Part shown: positions 11,407 through 24,475 of the stretch, in pieces
Layout of the letters: the number at the start of each line of letters is the position of its first letter
How positions within the stretch are numbered: position 1 is the stretch's first letter
Source: Whitmania pigra
Lineage: Eukaryota > Annelida > Clitellata > Hirudinida > Haemopidae
Direction of reading: 5' to 3'
Length of the DNA: 64,000 bases
NCBI GenBank assembly: GCA_021613335.1
Contig: JAJTWR010000266.1
Coordinates: 191,001-255,000, forward strand
Made by a program: the position numbers and the translations under genes
The notes under the pieces: model-generated
What the model was told of the DNA's origin: nothing
The model's database searches: none
What the model saw: only the letters and a program-made list of their open reading frames with translations

Positions 11407-12761
11407 AGCAGGTTTTGACCCAAAACTGGAACCAAAGATTTAGAAATAATTATCTAATCTCTGTGAAATGGTGGATTCAGTAAACAATCTTTACAATGAT
11501 TTAGCTGTGTCACAATGGTAAATTAAAGTTGGTCAATCAAATTCGTTTGCATGGTGCGTCACATCTCCAATAACCAACTTTCACCTAGATTATCTAATCT
11601 TTAATGAAACAAGTCTGGGAAATCCAAAGAAAAAATGATAAATATTTTCTCTTTACTTAGCTACATTTTTTTCTTACCATGTGTACACCTTGTCAGTCAT
11701 GATAATGCCTCTAAAGAGAGGCAAAATATTTACCAGTCAAAAATTAAAGTGGCTTCAATGTATAGATGGTCAGATATCCAGATTACTGTTAATTGGCAAT
11801 TAAGCTTAACATAGATTCATATGCTCAAAAAGAAGCGGGCGATTTGCATGAAAAAGTTACTGCTAGCTCGAATCTCTTTGTTGACCCTCAAGAAAAGTTA
11901 TTGTTTGTGCTTTCAATTTCACCAACAATGCAGAAAATAGTTAATGTTTAATGATAAATGTTCAGTGCAAAATTAATTTAATAGCAAAAAATTACCAGGG
12001 GAAAAATTACTAAAAATTTCCAAACAAGAGAAATGGCATAATACTAATGGACATCTTCATGATATTAGAATGTCTTACAATTGAGCCCAAAAAACACACG
12101 TTCACAATAACAACTAGAAAATATCAAATTTTAGACGATGTCAAAATGGGATGACACATTTTATTTCTCAACAATAATAAGTTAATAAAAATGACGTACT
12201 TGGTTTCTTTATTAGACTGCACAACATTGAAATATTATCGATAAAGACAATTAAAATTTTCCAAATAACCAAGCAGATTCTGTCATCTGTGCAGTCACTA
12301 AAAGGTTTAACAAAATAGACGATCGGAGATTGGACAATCCGCAAACTCATGCTCGACATTTAAACGAGGAATCTACAAACTCCAATGCAACGACAGCAAC
12401 AATAACTAAAGTAACGTTGCCATTAATTTTGCACCTGAAGGTACAGTGTCGTCAATGTCATTCACTCCTACATCGTCACAACACAATATGGACAAGTGAC
12501 GACAAAAGTGAAAGATTCGCAATGTACTGGTAAGCTAGCATCACCAGCAACCTAACAATAACAATATTATTCAGAAAATCTAGTCTGCATTAACAACCTC
12601 ATTTTCCTTGTTCGTTCTTCACGGAAACAGTTGCAAGTTGCCGATCAAATCGACGACCATCGAAGCCGAATTTCAAAGCATCGACCTGTCTTTAAGTGGA
12701 GAAGCAAAATAATTTCAATAAGCCTGAAATGCACAAGACTCGTGAAAGCTCGGACGATTCG
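11407..12761. other. Intergenic, no gene seen
   Basis: AT-rich sequence between the small plus-strand gene and the RING gene 3' end. Short open frames around 12170-12530 have no splice or family support. Confidence 0.5.
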
Positions 12762-15383
12762 TCACACGACTTGGTCTTCGTTCCTCACGTCGTAGTAGTC
12801 TTCCTCGCTCTCCTCGTCCGAGGGGCGTCGGTGACCCGAAGGATTTTCGCCCCCTTCGACAACAGGGCGACGATCCCCGCCGTCATCGGTGGCAACTGAG
12901 CCAATGTAGAATGTGGCCCTGCTCCGATCGTCTTGAAGGTGGGGAATTGGATGCTGGACCGAGGAAGTCCCGAGGCGGTTTTTATCTCCCTCGACGGGTT
13001 TTGGCGGAGTTTGGTTTCTACTCTCGGAAGCATTTCCTTGGCCATTCCTAATCACAATTTGAGGAGGAGGCTCGCTTCTGGTCGACCCGTAGTTTCGCCA
13101 GCCCGACATCCTCGGGGGCTCTTCGGACGAGTGGACGATGGCGTTTATGGTTGTCTGCTGATCGGGCATGATTCTCACTAGTCGATAAAAATAGCCACTT
13201 TCAAGACAGGTGCAGACATTCTCAACACTTTAACATCATGAACAACAACATGTCAGTGCAAGTTATTATTATTATTATTATTATTATCATGTTGACATGA
13301 AACTTATTATTATTACGTCAGTACTTACCAAAAAACACTGACTTCCCAGCAAAAAGACCCAAAACAGGCCACGTATAAAATCATTGCTAGTGTGAATTTT
13401 CATCCACGTAGATAACGAATAACCTTGATTTGATAATGTTTAATCACCAACTCGTCAAGTGCAATTAATCCAAGAAGGCAGGTTTTCAAAAAGCAGAAAA
13501 TGAAAAAACAATTATAAACCCTGATTGATATCGTCATCTTCATCTTCTTCATCGAGGTCCCTGCCCTCCTCTCTGAGCAATGCCGTCCTTTCGTCCGCAC
13601 TCGAACCGTCGTCGTCGTCGTCCTCGACGCACTTCTTGACCCTGCCTCTCCTCAGATCGGCCTTCCTCTTGCACAGCGGACACTCGCGACCGCTCTTGAT
13701 CAGCCAAGGGTCGACGCACTTTCGGTGGAAAGCTGGATCGGAAAAGGAGATCCGCATTAAATTAAACCTTCGTAGTAACATTTGTCATTGTGACCGACCG
13801 TGTCCGCAGCTGAGAATCCTGAGTCGAGCACCCTCCAAGTACTCGTCCAGGCAGATCACGCACACCTCGTACGTGTCGCCTTTCCTGAAAGTGTGAGAAG
13901 GAAGAAACTTGAGCTTCCACTTGGTGATGATGGACTTCCTGATCTTGTACAAACGATAGCAACCGTAGCCCACCTGCAGATGCGTTCAACTCAAATTTTT
14001 CGATTGAATAAATTGTTTATTGATAATCGAAAATCAAATACATGTCACTGGCAGATGCATGTACTCATGATGAACCTAGATTTTTGATTAAGCCGTAATA
14101 TAAAGTACTTATTTAACAAATATTAACATAAATATGTGAAAAGTAACATCATATCAATGTATGAGTACAATTTCAATTATCATGAAATTAATAATTAACG
14201 AGCATAAATAATCATTCGTTATAATCATACTTATGCGGCACAAACCACGAAGAGGACGAGAGCGACCACGATGGCGAGGCACAACGTTCCCAGGAGGATG
14301 AGCAGGAACCGGTTGAAGTCGTAGCGCTTCGGATAGATCGCCATGGTGATGCTGACGGGTCAAAGGTCGGAGTCATCGTCAGTAATGTCGTAATCATTAT
14401 CGCACAGCCACCTCTATTTCTATCGTCACTAAGAGACTCACTTGGGCTTGCCCGAATATTCGATGAGGATTGCCTCGGTTTTGTTGCTGACGAAGGTCGA
14501 CGGTATTTTCAAGGAAATGTTCTTCTTTACAATGTCATTTGACGTCGAAGATTGTTTCACTGTCGAATGAAATCAATGGATGGAAATCATCATCACCATC
14601 ACACATTGAATGGGATACCACTCATTCAGCATCTAATTTAGAATAACCTTCATTATGAGAGGATGTTTTATAATAAATGACTCCATCGTCATCATCTTCG
14701 TCGTCGTATTCCGAGTTGGATAGAACGGCTGCAGAGTAGCCTGCCCATTGAATGTTTAGAATCTGGAAGAAGCCGTCAGAAAATCAGCATCACTATCAAA
14801 ATCTTTACGATCGCCACCGTAATCATCAAAACCTGTTGTGGATAGCACAGGGAGTTGTATTTGAGGAGTGCAAACCACAGATTGTCCGCATCCTTCGGAG
14901 CCGGTGGCAGGTCCGACGAGCATTCGTTCGCCACCCTAAGGTACCGGTGTTGGCCCTGAAGCACGTACGTCGTCATTAAGAAGATAATAACGGCAGCATC
15001 ATTTTATTTTTTTAACTTTAACAGAAAAAGAGCTAAAAGTAATAATTAAAACAATGCAACTCCAACAAGTTGTATGCAGACAAGTAATAGTAATATTGAA
15101 ACAAAACAATGACAAAGATGACATACCTTCAAACCCTCACTCGGAAACTGAGGACTCAAATGTGTTGAGTAATCTTCAAACTCTCTAACTACTTTCCTAC
15201 TGGTCATGTTAAACTGAAAAGTTGAGAAGCATCAAAAATATCATCGACGCACTGAATCGACAAGAATAACATATTTTTGCAAGCTATTGGCATAAATGTG
15301 AAAGACAAAATGCATCGAACCAGCGTTATGGATGCCCTGCAAACGCAGCCGAACATCAGCAGGACGACCAGATACTTCTTCAT
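12762..15383 (-). CDS. RNF13-like: PA-TM-RING E3 ubiquitin ligase, RNF13-like
   Basis: Minus-strand exons 15127-15213, 14833-14955, 14648-14762, 14442-14559, 14246-14351, 13799-13973, 13520-13732 and 12762-13177 splice with matching phases. A first exon starts at ATG 15383 (MKKYLVVLLMFG, signal-peptide-like); its donor is not settled. In order: luminal PA domain (PSEGLK ... IQWAGYSAAVLSN), a membrane segment (FLLILLGTLCLAIVVALV), then RING-H2 with CVICLDEY, CGHAFHRKC and CPLC. These features match the RNF13/Goliath family, which resides in endolysosomal membranes and ubiquitinates substrates from the cytosolic side. The acidic tail with ADERTALL resembles the RNF13 C-terminus. The donor before the last exon is weak (GTTTAT); without that splice the protein stops at 13512 after NQGL. 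Total about 470 aa. Confidence 0.85.
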
Positions 15384-17695
15384 CTGTTGGAAAAATAATC
15401 GTACGATCATGTTGAACAAATGAACAAAGAGCAGTTCTCAATTACACTCAATTACGATCGTACGTCTATGTTATTATTTACATATATGTTTTTAACCTTT
15501 GCTTGTTACATCCTACATACGAGACACCATAAATACATGTACAAATTACATAAAAATCTTAAATCTTCTTTTCGGAGATTAAAATCCAAAACAAAAGGAG
15601 AAGCAAGCGCTTCATTTATTACTTCTTAGTCGACGTCCGAGAAAAAAATGGCATCACATCTTAAGAGAAACCATTAAAATTATCAGCATCAACGAATCGT
15701 TTAATGAGAGGATACGATCATAAACAGGTGCTGAACTATACAGCGAATAACGAACTTGATTAGATCTGCGAATGTCCAGAAACTAACTTTGTCTTTCGCT
15801 AAGCGCTTGAGGTCATTCAAAATCCAACAAATAAATCATAAAACACGTAGAAATTCCGACTGTGCCAAAGTCAAGAAGCGATTATGGACATAAAGTACAT
15901 TCCGATCCTGGCACTAATACAACAGATAGGTCTCGGTCATACTACAGGAAACAAACAAGGCTTCAATCATTCTTGCGCGTTCACTTTTTTTTTCATTTAG
16001 AAAAACATTAATTATAACGAATTTTACTAGAAGTTTTAGAATAGTTATTGACGCATTTAAAAGAACTAGAAAGTCAAATAGCAAATCACATGACCCAATT
16101 TAACGATAAACATAACACGGTAATTTCTGGATTGATTGAAATCCATTACTGGTAAAGTTTCTATATTTTCTAAACAAAGATGTTTGACAATTTATTAATT
16201 TGACCCTTACTTGATTTAAACGTTAATACATTTGGTATTACTAATCTTTTTAAGGATGTATCAAATCTTTAGTGTGTAACTCTATTAAGTATCTTCGGCA
16301 AAACTTTTATAACCGCCAACTCCATTCTAATTTCTGAGATCTAACCTGAAAATGAATTTCGCTGTTTTATGACCAAGCTTCAGTCTTCATCTAAGGCAAG
16401 TAATGGCAAAAGATATTTCATTCGTTAAATTGCTAATTATAAGCTAATTGCGAATCCATTTGATATGAAAAATAATGGGTTTGTAAAATGGTAAATTCCC
16501 ACTCAAACAAATAAAATATTAGTACTTGAAACAACCGATATATAACTACAACCATTAGTTATTCTAAAACTAAAACTGAACTCCACGCAGAAGTGGTTTA
16601 ATGACCCTAGTTACACATATTTTATTTATTTTTTCTTCCTAAGAAAGTTTCAAAATATTAGCATTAGTAACTAAAAATAGCGTTATTCCGAGCATTCGTC
16701 AGACAACTATTATTTAAAAAACTAAAAGTCATTTTTAACCGAGATTATTTTCTTTTTTATGTGAAAAGTTAAGTTCATTTAAAAACCCTAATTGAACGCC
16801 AATCCTTATCAATGTTAAAAAATACTCTCTTCTCATCACTTGGGACTTTTAAATGTAAAGATAAATTTATTTTACAGCTCAGATGCAGGCTGCGGAGGAC
16901 TTTTTGAGTCTAGTCAAATGATCTCCCAAATTACGTCTCTACATCTCAAGTATCACAGCTTACACTGCTATTTTAAAAAAAACTCTTTCGCAATTTAATA
17001 AAAAGAATCAGTATTTTCGTTCAATTACAAATAAAAAACATCAAACAATAAAACTTTTTGAAGTAAAGGTAAGTATTGCACAGAGATTAAACTAAATATC
17101 ATTTTATGCTATTAGCTAGAACCACAACAAGTCGTGATGAAATGAACAATGCACCACAACAAATAACGTTCTAAAAACAGAAAGTTGCTTGTCAATCTAG
17201 AGTTCTCAATGCATAGTCATTTTTCGGCGAATATTCTGAGAAATCAGAAAGAAGAATTTTCAGAATCGATGCCTTTGACGTAAATAATGAAAAATCTGGC
17301 ATTATATGCTTTAATGTTGAGGTTGTGGCTGTAGGCGTATTGTTAATAATAGCAATTTAAAAGTAAAAGCATTAAACGTAGTAAATGTATTAAAAAAAAA
17401 CTGCCATTTGTGACAGAGCAGGACTTATCCAGGTGGGGGCTCCGATGGAGTGTGGTGGTTAATGACACACATGCACCAGTCATGTTGCCCTCGAAAAACA
17501 AAACAAGTTTAATTTAGTTAATCCACACATCCTGACACATGCCTGCATCCAGCAGTTATTTTCATGGTTCTATTCGATATTTGAGGAATTTGTGGAATTA
17601 CAAAGACGGAAATTCTTGCGAAACAAACACTGTTATATTTAGCACGTCTTGATATTTTATGATCTGAAGAGAGCTCTAAAATTAAAATTTGATAA
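15384..17695. other. Intergenic, no gene seen
   Basis: About 2.3 kb of AT-rich DNA upstream of the RING gene. An acceptor-like TTTCCAACAG lies directly before the ATG at 15383, so a 5' untranslated exon may lie here. No coding exon was recognised. Confidence 0.45.
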
Positions 17696-19532
17696 TCAGG
17701 AATCGAGATCATACACTTCAATGCTGTGCTGGTCTTTCTGAATACTGCTGAATGTGACGTAGAGGTGACTCGTTACTTTATTGACGTAGACTCCCCACGG
17801 CCATCCATTGACATCTATGAACATTATTCGTTCCAAATCACTGCTGAGAATAACTATCTGTTTGGCTTTGTAAAAGGAAACAAAGACGCGAGGAAAGGCG
17901 TCTGTTGCCAAATAGCAGGGTTCTGCTTGCCCGTGTTGGTTTTCTGGAAGGTACTGTCTCATGATTTCTTTTCCTCTGATTTTGAGGACGCCATGTTTCC
18001 ACTCGGTGATGACGTATTCGTCCGGATTTATTTCAATAGCATGTTCGATCAACTGCCAGGGAAGAGATTCTTCTTTCAGCTTAGTACCGCTAGGAAAGTA
18101 GTGGGTTAGTTTCGAGGGCTGAATCACCAGTATGTTTCCGGCTACGGTGGTTGAAAGGGTGGCTCTAGCGCTCTCTATGTTAACGGTTTTAAGTTGCTTG
18201 CTGGGTTCCACCACGTACAGTCGAGGCGTTGAAAGATCCGTGAGAAAAATGGTCTTGCCCACAACTTCCATGTCGTAAATGTTTTTCACAGGAATCATAA
18301 TGCTTGTTTCTGCCTCTTTGAACGATTTATTTTCAAAAACTGAGATTCTCGATTGTTCACAGGTCCCGCCTGCTATATAAACCATCGAATCGTTTAATGC
18401 CAAACTTTTCACATGCCCAAAGGCTGTTTTCATGAGTAAATTCGTTTTTGCTCGATGTATGCAAGGGCCGGCTGTTCAAACATAGACATTAGTTTCAATT
18501 TTTAATTTTCATGCTTTTTAGAGGATAGGAATATATATATAATGAATTACCAATTTTGGTTGCATTTAACTTTTACAAATAAACGGAAAACATTAAGTAA
18601 TCAATGAAAGTAATTAATAGCTGCTGGTTAACCTCATCAATTTTTTTTTCTGCTATCAGACCTTTATAACTATGTAGACTTTACATGTTGCTTGAATATA
18701 TGTTATATAAATATATGTTGTATGAATATATGTTATATAAATATATGTTGTATGAATATATGTTATAATATATATTTATAATTATGGACTTAGTCTAAAT
18801 TTAATTAATTTACTCAAAAGTCAACAAAATACCTTGCAAAAGATGACCAACCAAATTGCTCCACATAATTTCATCTATATCTCGAATGTAATAAACCATG
18901 TTCGGGTTTGAAGATTTCTGAATATCTTTATTGATTGTTGACAAAAGACAGTTGAATAGTGAACCTTGGGATAACGTCTTCATGTGTTGGGCCAACATTT
19001 GATCCTGAACTTTGAAACAATCATCGACTTTTGTCAGTAACTTCAATTCTTTCTCGCACAAAAATTCTCTAATGCGACTAAAACGCATTTTAATGTCATC
19101 TCTTATTCCATTGGTCCGCTTTTCTAGATTTATTCTTGCATTTCTACACGAGTCTATTAGTTTGTTTCTTACAACGGCTCGTTGTTGGATATTTTGAACA
19201 TCCTTTGCTTCGGCCACCTTGTGGGAGTTGTGATCGTTTACGTAACAAGTTACACAAACAAAAGATGAACACTGGTAACAGTACAACTCGCGGATCCTGG
19301 AGTGAACTTTGCATGTATATTCTGTAGTACTTGATAACAAATCTAGTTGAGTATTTGGTCTTTCTTGGAGTGCTGAAGCGACATCACTATTTCTAATTGC
19401 TGGAGTAGATTCAACTCTGACTCTAACTACTGGCTCGCTGTGGCTGTGAAGGCAGACTTGATCTACCCCGAATTCAGCTAAACAGATGGAACATTTTTCT
19501 TTCTCTCTTACCCTATGGTCATCGATAGACAT
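17696..19532 (-). CDS. B-box protein with incomplete RING and beta-propeller-like C-terminus
   Basis: Two exons, 18833-19532 and 17696-18471, join in phase 1 and give 491 aa. Near the N-terminus there is a RING-like start (EKCSICLAEFG, residues 12-22), but the remaining zinc ligands of a RING are not visible. A B-box type 2 follows with ligands C74, H77, C85, C88, C93, C96, H101 and H104. A coiled-coil region follows (about 110-200). The long second exon has repeated beta-strand blocks typical of TRIM-like C-terminal propellers (VKSLALNDSMVYIAGG, ATDAFPRVFVSF). TRIM-type proteins are usually E3 ligases or cytosolic scaffolds; with a broken RING this one may lack ligase activity. Confidence 0.8.
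18692..18778. repeat. Tandem repeat in B-box gene intron
   Basis: About two and a half copies of a roughly 32-bp AT-only unit (ATATGTTATATAAATATATGT...TGAAT) in the single intron of the B-box gene. Confidence 0.7.
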
Positions 19533-20094
19533 GTTTTTGAAAGGTCAGTCTGATAATTAAAAAAAAAGTTAAATAGGTCTTTAAATGTATTTTTTTTTCC
19601 AGTTCAGACTTTAGAATTTAAGCATTAAACCTAAATTTTACATAAAAATTCAACGAATACTTTTTCACGTCACAGCTAAACGACTAAACAGCTTCTATTC
19701 TTTAGACGTCCTTTGGCCTAAAGCTGGCTATAGCTTTTATGAATAGAATTTTATGAAGCAAGGACTTGATAAAGAACTACCTAATCACTAAAATTTTGAG
19801 GAGAGTAAACTTTTTACTCTTTAACTTTAAAACTTTAAACGTCACTAATTTTTATTTAAAAAAGGGCAATGCTTTACATTTGAGAAGCATCTTTTACTCT
19901 AAATCAATTTAACAACTACTGCTTATATTTTGAATCTCAACAAATAAGGCGTTACAAAGCTGTGTTTGCTGACTAATTTATTTAATAAACAGAAAGTTAA
20001 TAACAACTAGGCTTTGCAATTTTTAAACATCAGGAAATCAGGAAGCATCGGTTGGAGTCCAGCGTTTTGAAAATCGCAATAAATCTTCAGAAGG
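19533..20094. other. Intergenic, no gene seen
   Basis: AT-rich spacer between the 5' end of the B-box gene and the stop of HSP70; both genes are on the minus strand, so it contains the B-box promoter and the HSP70 3' UTR. No further gene. Confidence 0.5.
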
Positions 20095-22779
20095 CTAATC
20101 AACCTCTTCTATTGTTGGACCTGCTTTACCGTCGTTGGAGCTCCTCTGGTGGCCTCCACCTCCTCCTTGATGGAGTTTGGACATTATTGGCATGCAGACT
20201 TTTTCCAAATCCTTCTGTTTTGCTTCGTATTCTCCTTTGGTTGCTTGCTGAAGGAAAAGTTGTTAATGGGATTGCAACTATAGTCTAATTCGATATAAGT
20301 TAGTTGTATTTATTAGTTGTAAAAATTCTTGCGAGCGGCTACGGGATTTGAACTCCTAACAGAGCCACACCAAAGCGAAAGCCTCAATTACTCGACGTTC
20401 ATTCCACCGTTCAACTGAATCTTATAAACTGGTCGATCGATGGACCAATTTCATCCAATTTAGTTCATTATTTCAATTAGATGACACTAACCTGATTCGA
20501 TTCGAGCCATTTGAGAACATCATTGCACTTGTTGAGCACTGTGCTTTTGTCTTTTTCCGAGAATTTACTTTGAAGTCTCTCATCGTTAACCGTGGTCTTC
20601 AAACTGAACGCGTATCCCTCCAGATGGTTCTTGGCCGCAATCCTTTCCTGCTGTGCTTCATCTTCGTCCCTATACTTTTCCGCATCTCTTATCATTTTGT
20701 CTATTTGATCTTTTGTCAGACGTCCTTAGGCACAAACCGTAAACGGTTAATTAGATTCAAAAATTATTATCATAAACACTTTTCTAACTTCAAAGCTACT
20801 ATCGTCTAATATTCTGTAACTCATTTTAAAATTCAAATTTAAAAAAAAAATCAAAAGCAGCCTAAATAATCATAGTCGTAGTTAAGTATTTTCAAGTCAA
20901 GAAATTAACCTTTGTCGTTGGTAATAGTAATCTTATTTTCTCTGCCTGTGCTTTTATCAACTGCAGACACGTGCATGATTCCGTTGGCATCGATATCGAA
21001 GGTCACTTCAATCTGAGGTATGCCTCTGGGAGCAGGTGGGATTCCAGCGAGTTCAAACTTCCCCAAAAGATTGTTGTCTTTGGTCATTACCCTTTCTCCT
21101 TCGTAAACCTGAATCAGTACTCCAGGCTGGTTGTCTGCATATGTGGTGAAAATCTGAGTTTGCTTGGTCGGGATTGTGGTGTTCCGCTTTACCAGGTTGG
21201 CCATGACACCACCTGCCGTTTCGATACCGAGAGATAGTGGAGTGACATCGAGTAAAAGAAGATCTTGCACTTCATCCGACTGGTCTCCTGTGAGAATGGC
21301 CGCCTGAACAGCTAAAATTCAAGATTTGTAATGGTTTCAATTAGTTAAGAAAAATAACTGTGGCCCTAAGTAAGGTTTTCCCAAGTTAATACATCACAAT
21401 ACATGGAAGAACCTGATGCAGGTTATTTTAATACTTAGTAGTAATACTTTATGTGCCTACAAGTGGACATAGTTCTGAGCACAGTTAAACCAAATACTTT
21501 GACAGGCTTATCAAACCTGCACCATAAGCTACCGCCTCGTCAGGATTTATAGATTTGTTGAGCTCTCTGCCATGGAAATATTCCTGCAAGAGTTTCTGTA
21601 TCTTCGGAATCCTGGTCGACCCTCCGACTAAAATGATCTCAGCAATATTTGACTTGTCCATTTTTGCATCTTTCAGTGCCTTGTCAACGGGCTGCAATGT
21701 ATTTCTAAACAGGTCGGCGTTCAGCTCTTCGAACCTGGCCCTTGTGATGGTCGTATAAAAGTCTATGCCGTCGAAGAGAGAGTCGATTTCGATGTTCGCC
21801 TGAGTCGTACTGGAAAGGGTACGTTTAGCTCTTTCGCATGCAGTCCTCAGTCTTCTGAGAGCCCTCTTATTACTGCTGATGTCCTTACTGTTCTTTCTTT
21901 TGAACTCCTGCATGAAGTGCTCGACCATTCTGCTATCGAAATCCTCCCCTCCCAAGTGGGTGTCACCCGAGGTAGACTTCACCTCGAAAACTCCCCCGTC
22001 GATGGTCAGAATGGATACATCAAACGTTCCTCCGCCCAAGTCGAAAATGAGAACATTGGTTTCCTTATTGTTCTTTTTCTTGTCGAGTCCGTAAGCTATG
22101 GCAGCAGCTGTTGGTTCGTTGATGATCCTGAGTACGTTGAGACCCGCAATCGCCCCTGCGTCCTTGGTCGCTTGTCTTTGAGAGTCGTTGAAATAAGCTG
22201 GTACGGTTATAACTGCATCAGAAACTGCCTGTGGAGTTTCATGATCTAAAGTCACACAATCTTCAAAACCTATTATTTATTGATGTATTTGTTACTACAA
22301 GACGACTCAAGTAACAAGGACAGTGATAGGCGATTAAGGAAATAATTTGTAAATAAATTTACCGATCCAATAAATGACTCGGCAGTCTCCTTCATCTTCA
22401 ACAAAACCATCGACGAAATTTCCTCTGGAAAAAACGACTTCCTTTCTCCTTTATATTCTACCTGAATCTTTGGCTTTCCACTGTCATTAACCACTTTAAA
22501 AGGCCACAATTTCATGTCCGATTGCACGGATGGATCGTCAAAACGTCTGCCAATTAACCTCTTGGCATCGAAAACAGAATTCGTAGGATTCATTGCTACT
22601 TGGTTTTTAGCGGCATCGCCGATGAGTCTTTCCGTTTCTGTAAATGCTACATAGCTTGGAGTGGTCCTATTGCCTTGATCGTTAGCTATGATCTCAACTT
22701 TTCCATTCTGGAAGACTCCAACACATGAGTAAGTGGTGCCGAGATCGATTCCCACCCCTGGAGCCCTTCTTTTTGGCAT
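20095..22779 (-). CDS. HSPA (HSC70-like): Cytosolic HSP70/HSC70 chaperone
   Basis: Five exons: 22363-22779, 21517-22228, 20910-21311, 20492-20724 and 20095-20247. Phases 0, 1, 1, 0 agree and the protein is 638 aa, the normal family length. The nucleotide-binding domain shows [13 protein letters not shown] near the start, [29 protein letters not shown] and [13 protein letters not shown]. The substrate-binding domain follows, then a short Gly-rich linker and the terminal EEVD that binds TPR co-chaperones and marks the cytosolic/nuclear form. It refolds client proteins using ATP. Four introns are unusual for a strongly heat-inducible copy and fit a constitutive cognate form (inference). It is head to head with PPT1. 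Confidence 0.97.
20325..20410 (-). repeat. Possible tRNA-derived fragment in HSP70 intron
   Basis: On the minus strand the intron between the last two HSP70 exons contains GGAGTTCAAATCCCG, a B-box-like T-arm with a short GGA/TCC stem. A convincing A box and full cloverleaf are missing, so this is at best a SINE remnant. Confidence 0.3.
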
Positions 22780-23073
22780 ATTTATAGATTTTAAAATGTC
22801 AGAGCCTTAAGGAGCGATCCTCTTTTTGATTTCGAGGTAAATGTATGTTGTCAAGGTTTCGGTTGACGTAATATTCGTAGCCTCTTTATGTTTTCTATAA
22901 AGTATTTTTCTTTAAAAATTTGAACATAGTTGAAGTAATACTTTTTTTTTAAATTTGTCTTCAAAGAATTATAATCTTCATATTTATTCAGAAACATCCT
23001 GTTTTTCTTAGTGCTGTTTTCATCGAATCATGTGATTTGGCCTAGTTTGACTTTGTTTTTTCTCAATAAAAAA
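22780..23073. promoter_or_regulatory. Bidirectional promoter region, HSP70 and PPT1
   Basis: Only 294 bases separate the divergent start codons of HSP70 (22779, minus) and PPT1 (23074, plus). Both 5' UTRs and core promoters must fit here unless upstream untranslated exons exist. I see no clear run of three alternating nGAAn heat-shock units in it. Confidence 0.6.
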
Positions 23074-24439
23074 ATGGTTGCAGAAAATTCTTCTGCGATT
23101 TTGTTTCTGCATTTACTAGTTTTAAGATCCATATCGTCTCAAATCCCGGTCGTTTTATGGCATGGAATGGGTTAGAATTGTTGCATTGCTTTCAAAATCT
23201 TTTATTTTTACTAATGAAAATTTTCATATTTAATTGTATGATTTATTTTGAAAAGGCTTGACAATAAAGGGCGAAAAATGTTAAACCCGTTATCAATAAA
23301 TTAGGGAACTTAAGTTTTAGTAAGCTAATTATTAATCAAATGAGATTTAATAATATCAGCTAATGATGGCGTTTGAATGCGTTGAAAAAATGTTGACAGA
23401 AAAAAATATTTGATTAAATCTAACATAACAAAATTATGCATCTCATTTTAAAGTTGTTAATATTACATTAAATTTTGAAGTGATGACAAATCAAATCATA
23501 AATATTACATTTTCAGAAAGATTTTTTATTGCTTTAGGTGATGTCAGCAGAGGGCCCATATCCTTGGGGCCCATTATTGCAATGATTGAAAAAGAGATTC
23601 CTGGCATTTACATAAAGTCAATCAGGATTGGAAAAAATGATTTTGAGGTCAGGAGAATGTTGTTAACTAATGTTATTTTAACGAAGCACTTGCATGTTTT
23701 GTGAATTTACGAGCACTAATATTCATCATTATCACTATCTCTGATTTACATTATTTAAATATGATCATTGTTATCATGCCAGGATATATTCAACAGCTTC
23801 TTCAAAGATTCCAGCTCCCAAATTAGTATGGTTTGTCAGGAACTTTCTGCAGATCCAAATTTGAAAAATGGTTTCAATGCGATCGGATTCTCTCAAGGGG
23901 GCCAATTTTTGTGAATATTATTTTTGCTTTTTGCCTGTAAATATTTCAGAAACTAGCATTTTTTATTGCTTGACAAGCACTTATTATTTAATAAGTTAGC
24001 AAATGAAGGTTAAAATGATGATATTGATGAAAATGTGTGCGATAATGATAATGATGACGATAAAGTTGTTGGTTTCCATGGCGACGTGAATTTCAGACGA
24101 GCGTTGGTCCAGAGGTGTTCTTCCCTTAAGGTGAAGAATTTGATATCTATGGCAGGCCAACATCAGGGTTGTTGTTTATTCATAAATTGATAATTTATTT
24201 ATTACTTTATTGACAAAAATCAGTGCAAATAATAAATAAATAATGTACTAATTGTTTATATGCATTAATTTAGTTGATCTTTTCTCTTTTAACCAGGTGT
24301 GTTTGGCTTACCAAAGTGCACACCGGAATGGTCTCATATTTGTGAATATATTAGAAAAGTATTATCAAAGAGTGCCTATGAGAGGTAAGTAAAAATAGTG
24401 ATGTTACTACTAATAATAATGATAAAGATAATGATGATG

Positions 24440-24475
<36 letters not shown>

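Noticed and set aside
23080..23096. Palindrome GCAGAAAATTCTTCTGC resembling a heat-shock element upstream of HSP70
   Set aside because: It lies inside the first coding exon of PPT1, has only two good nGAAn units, and is explained by coding sequence.
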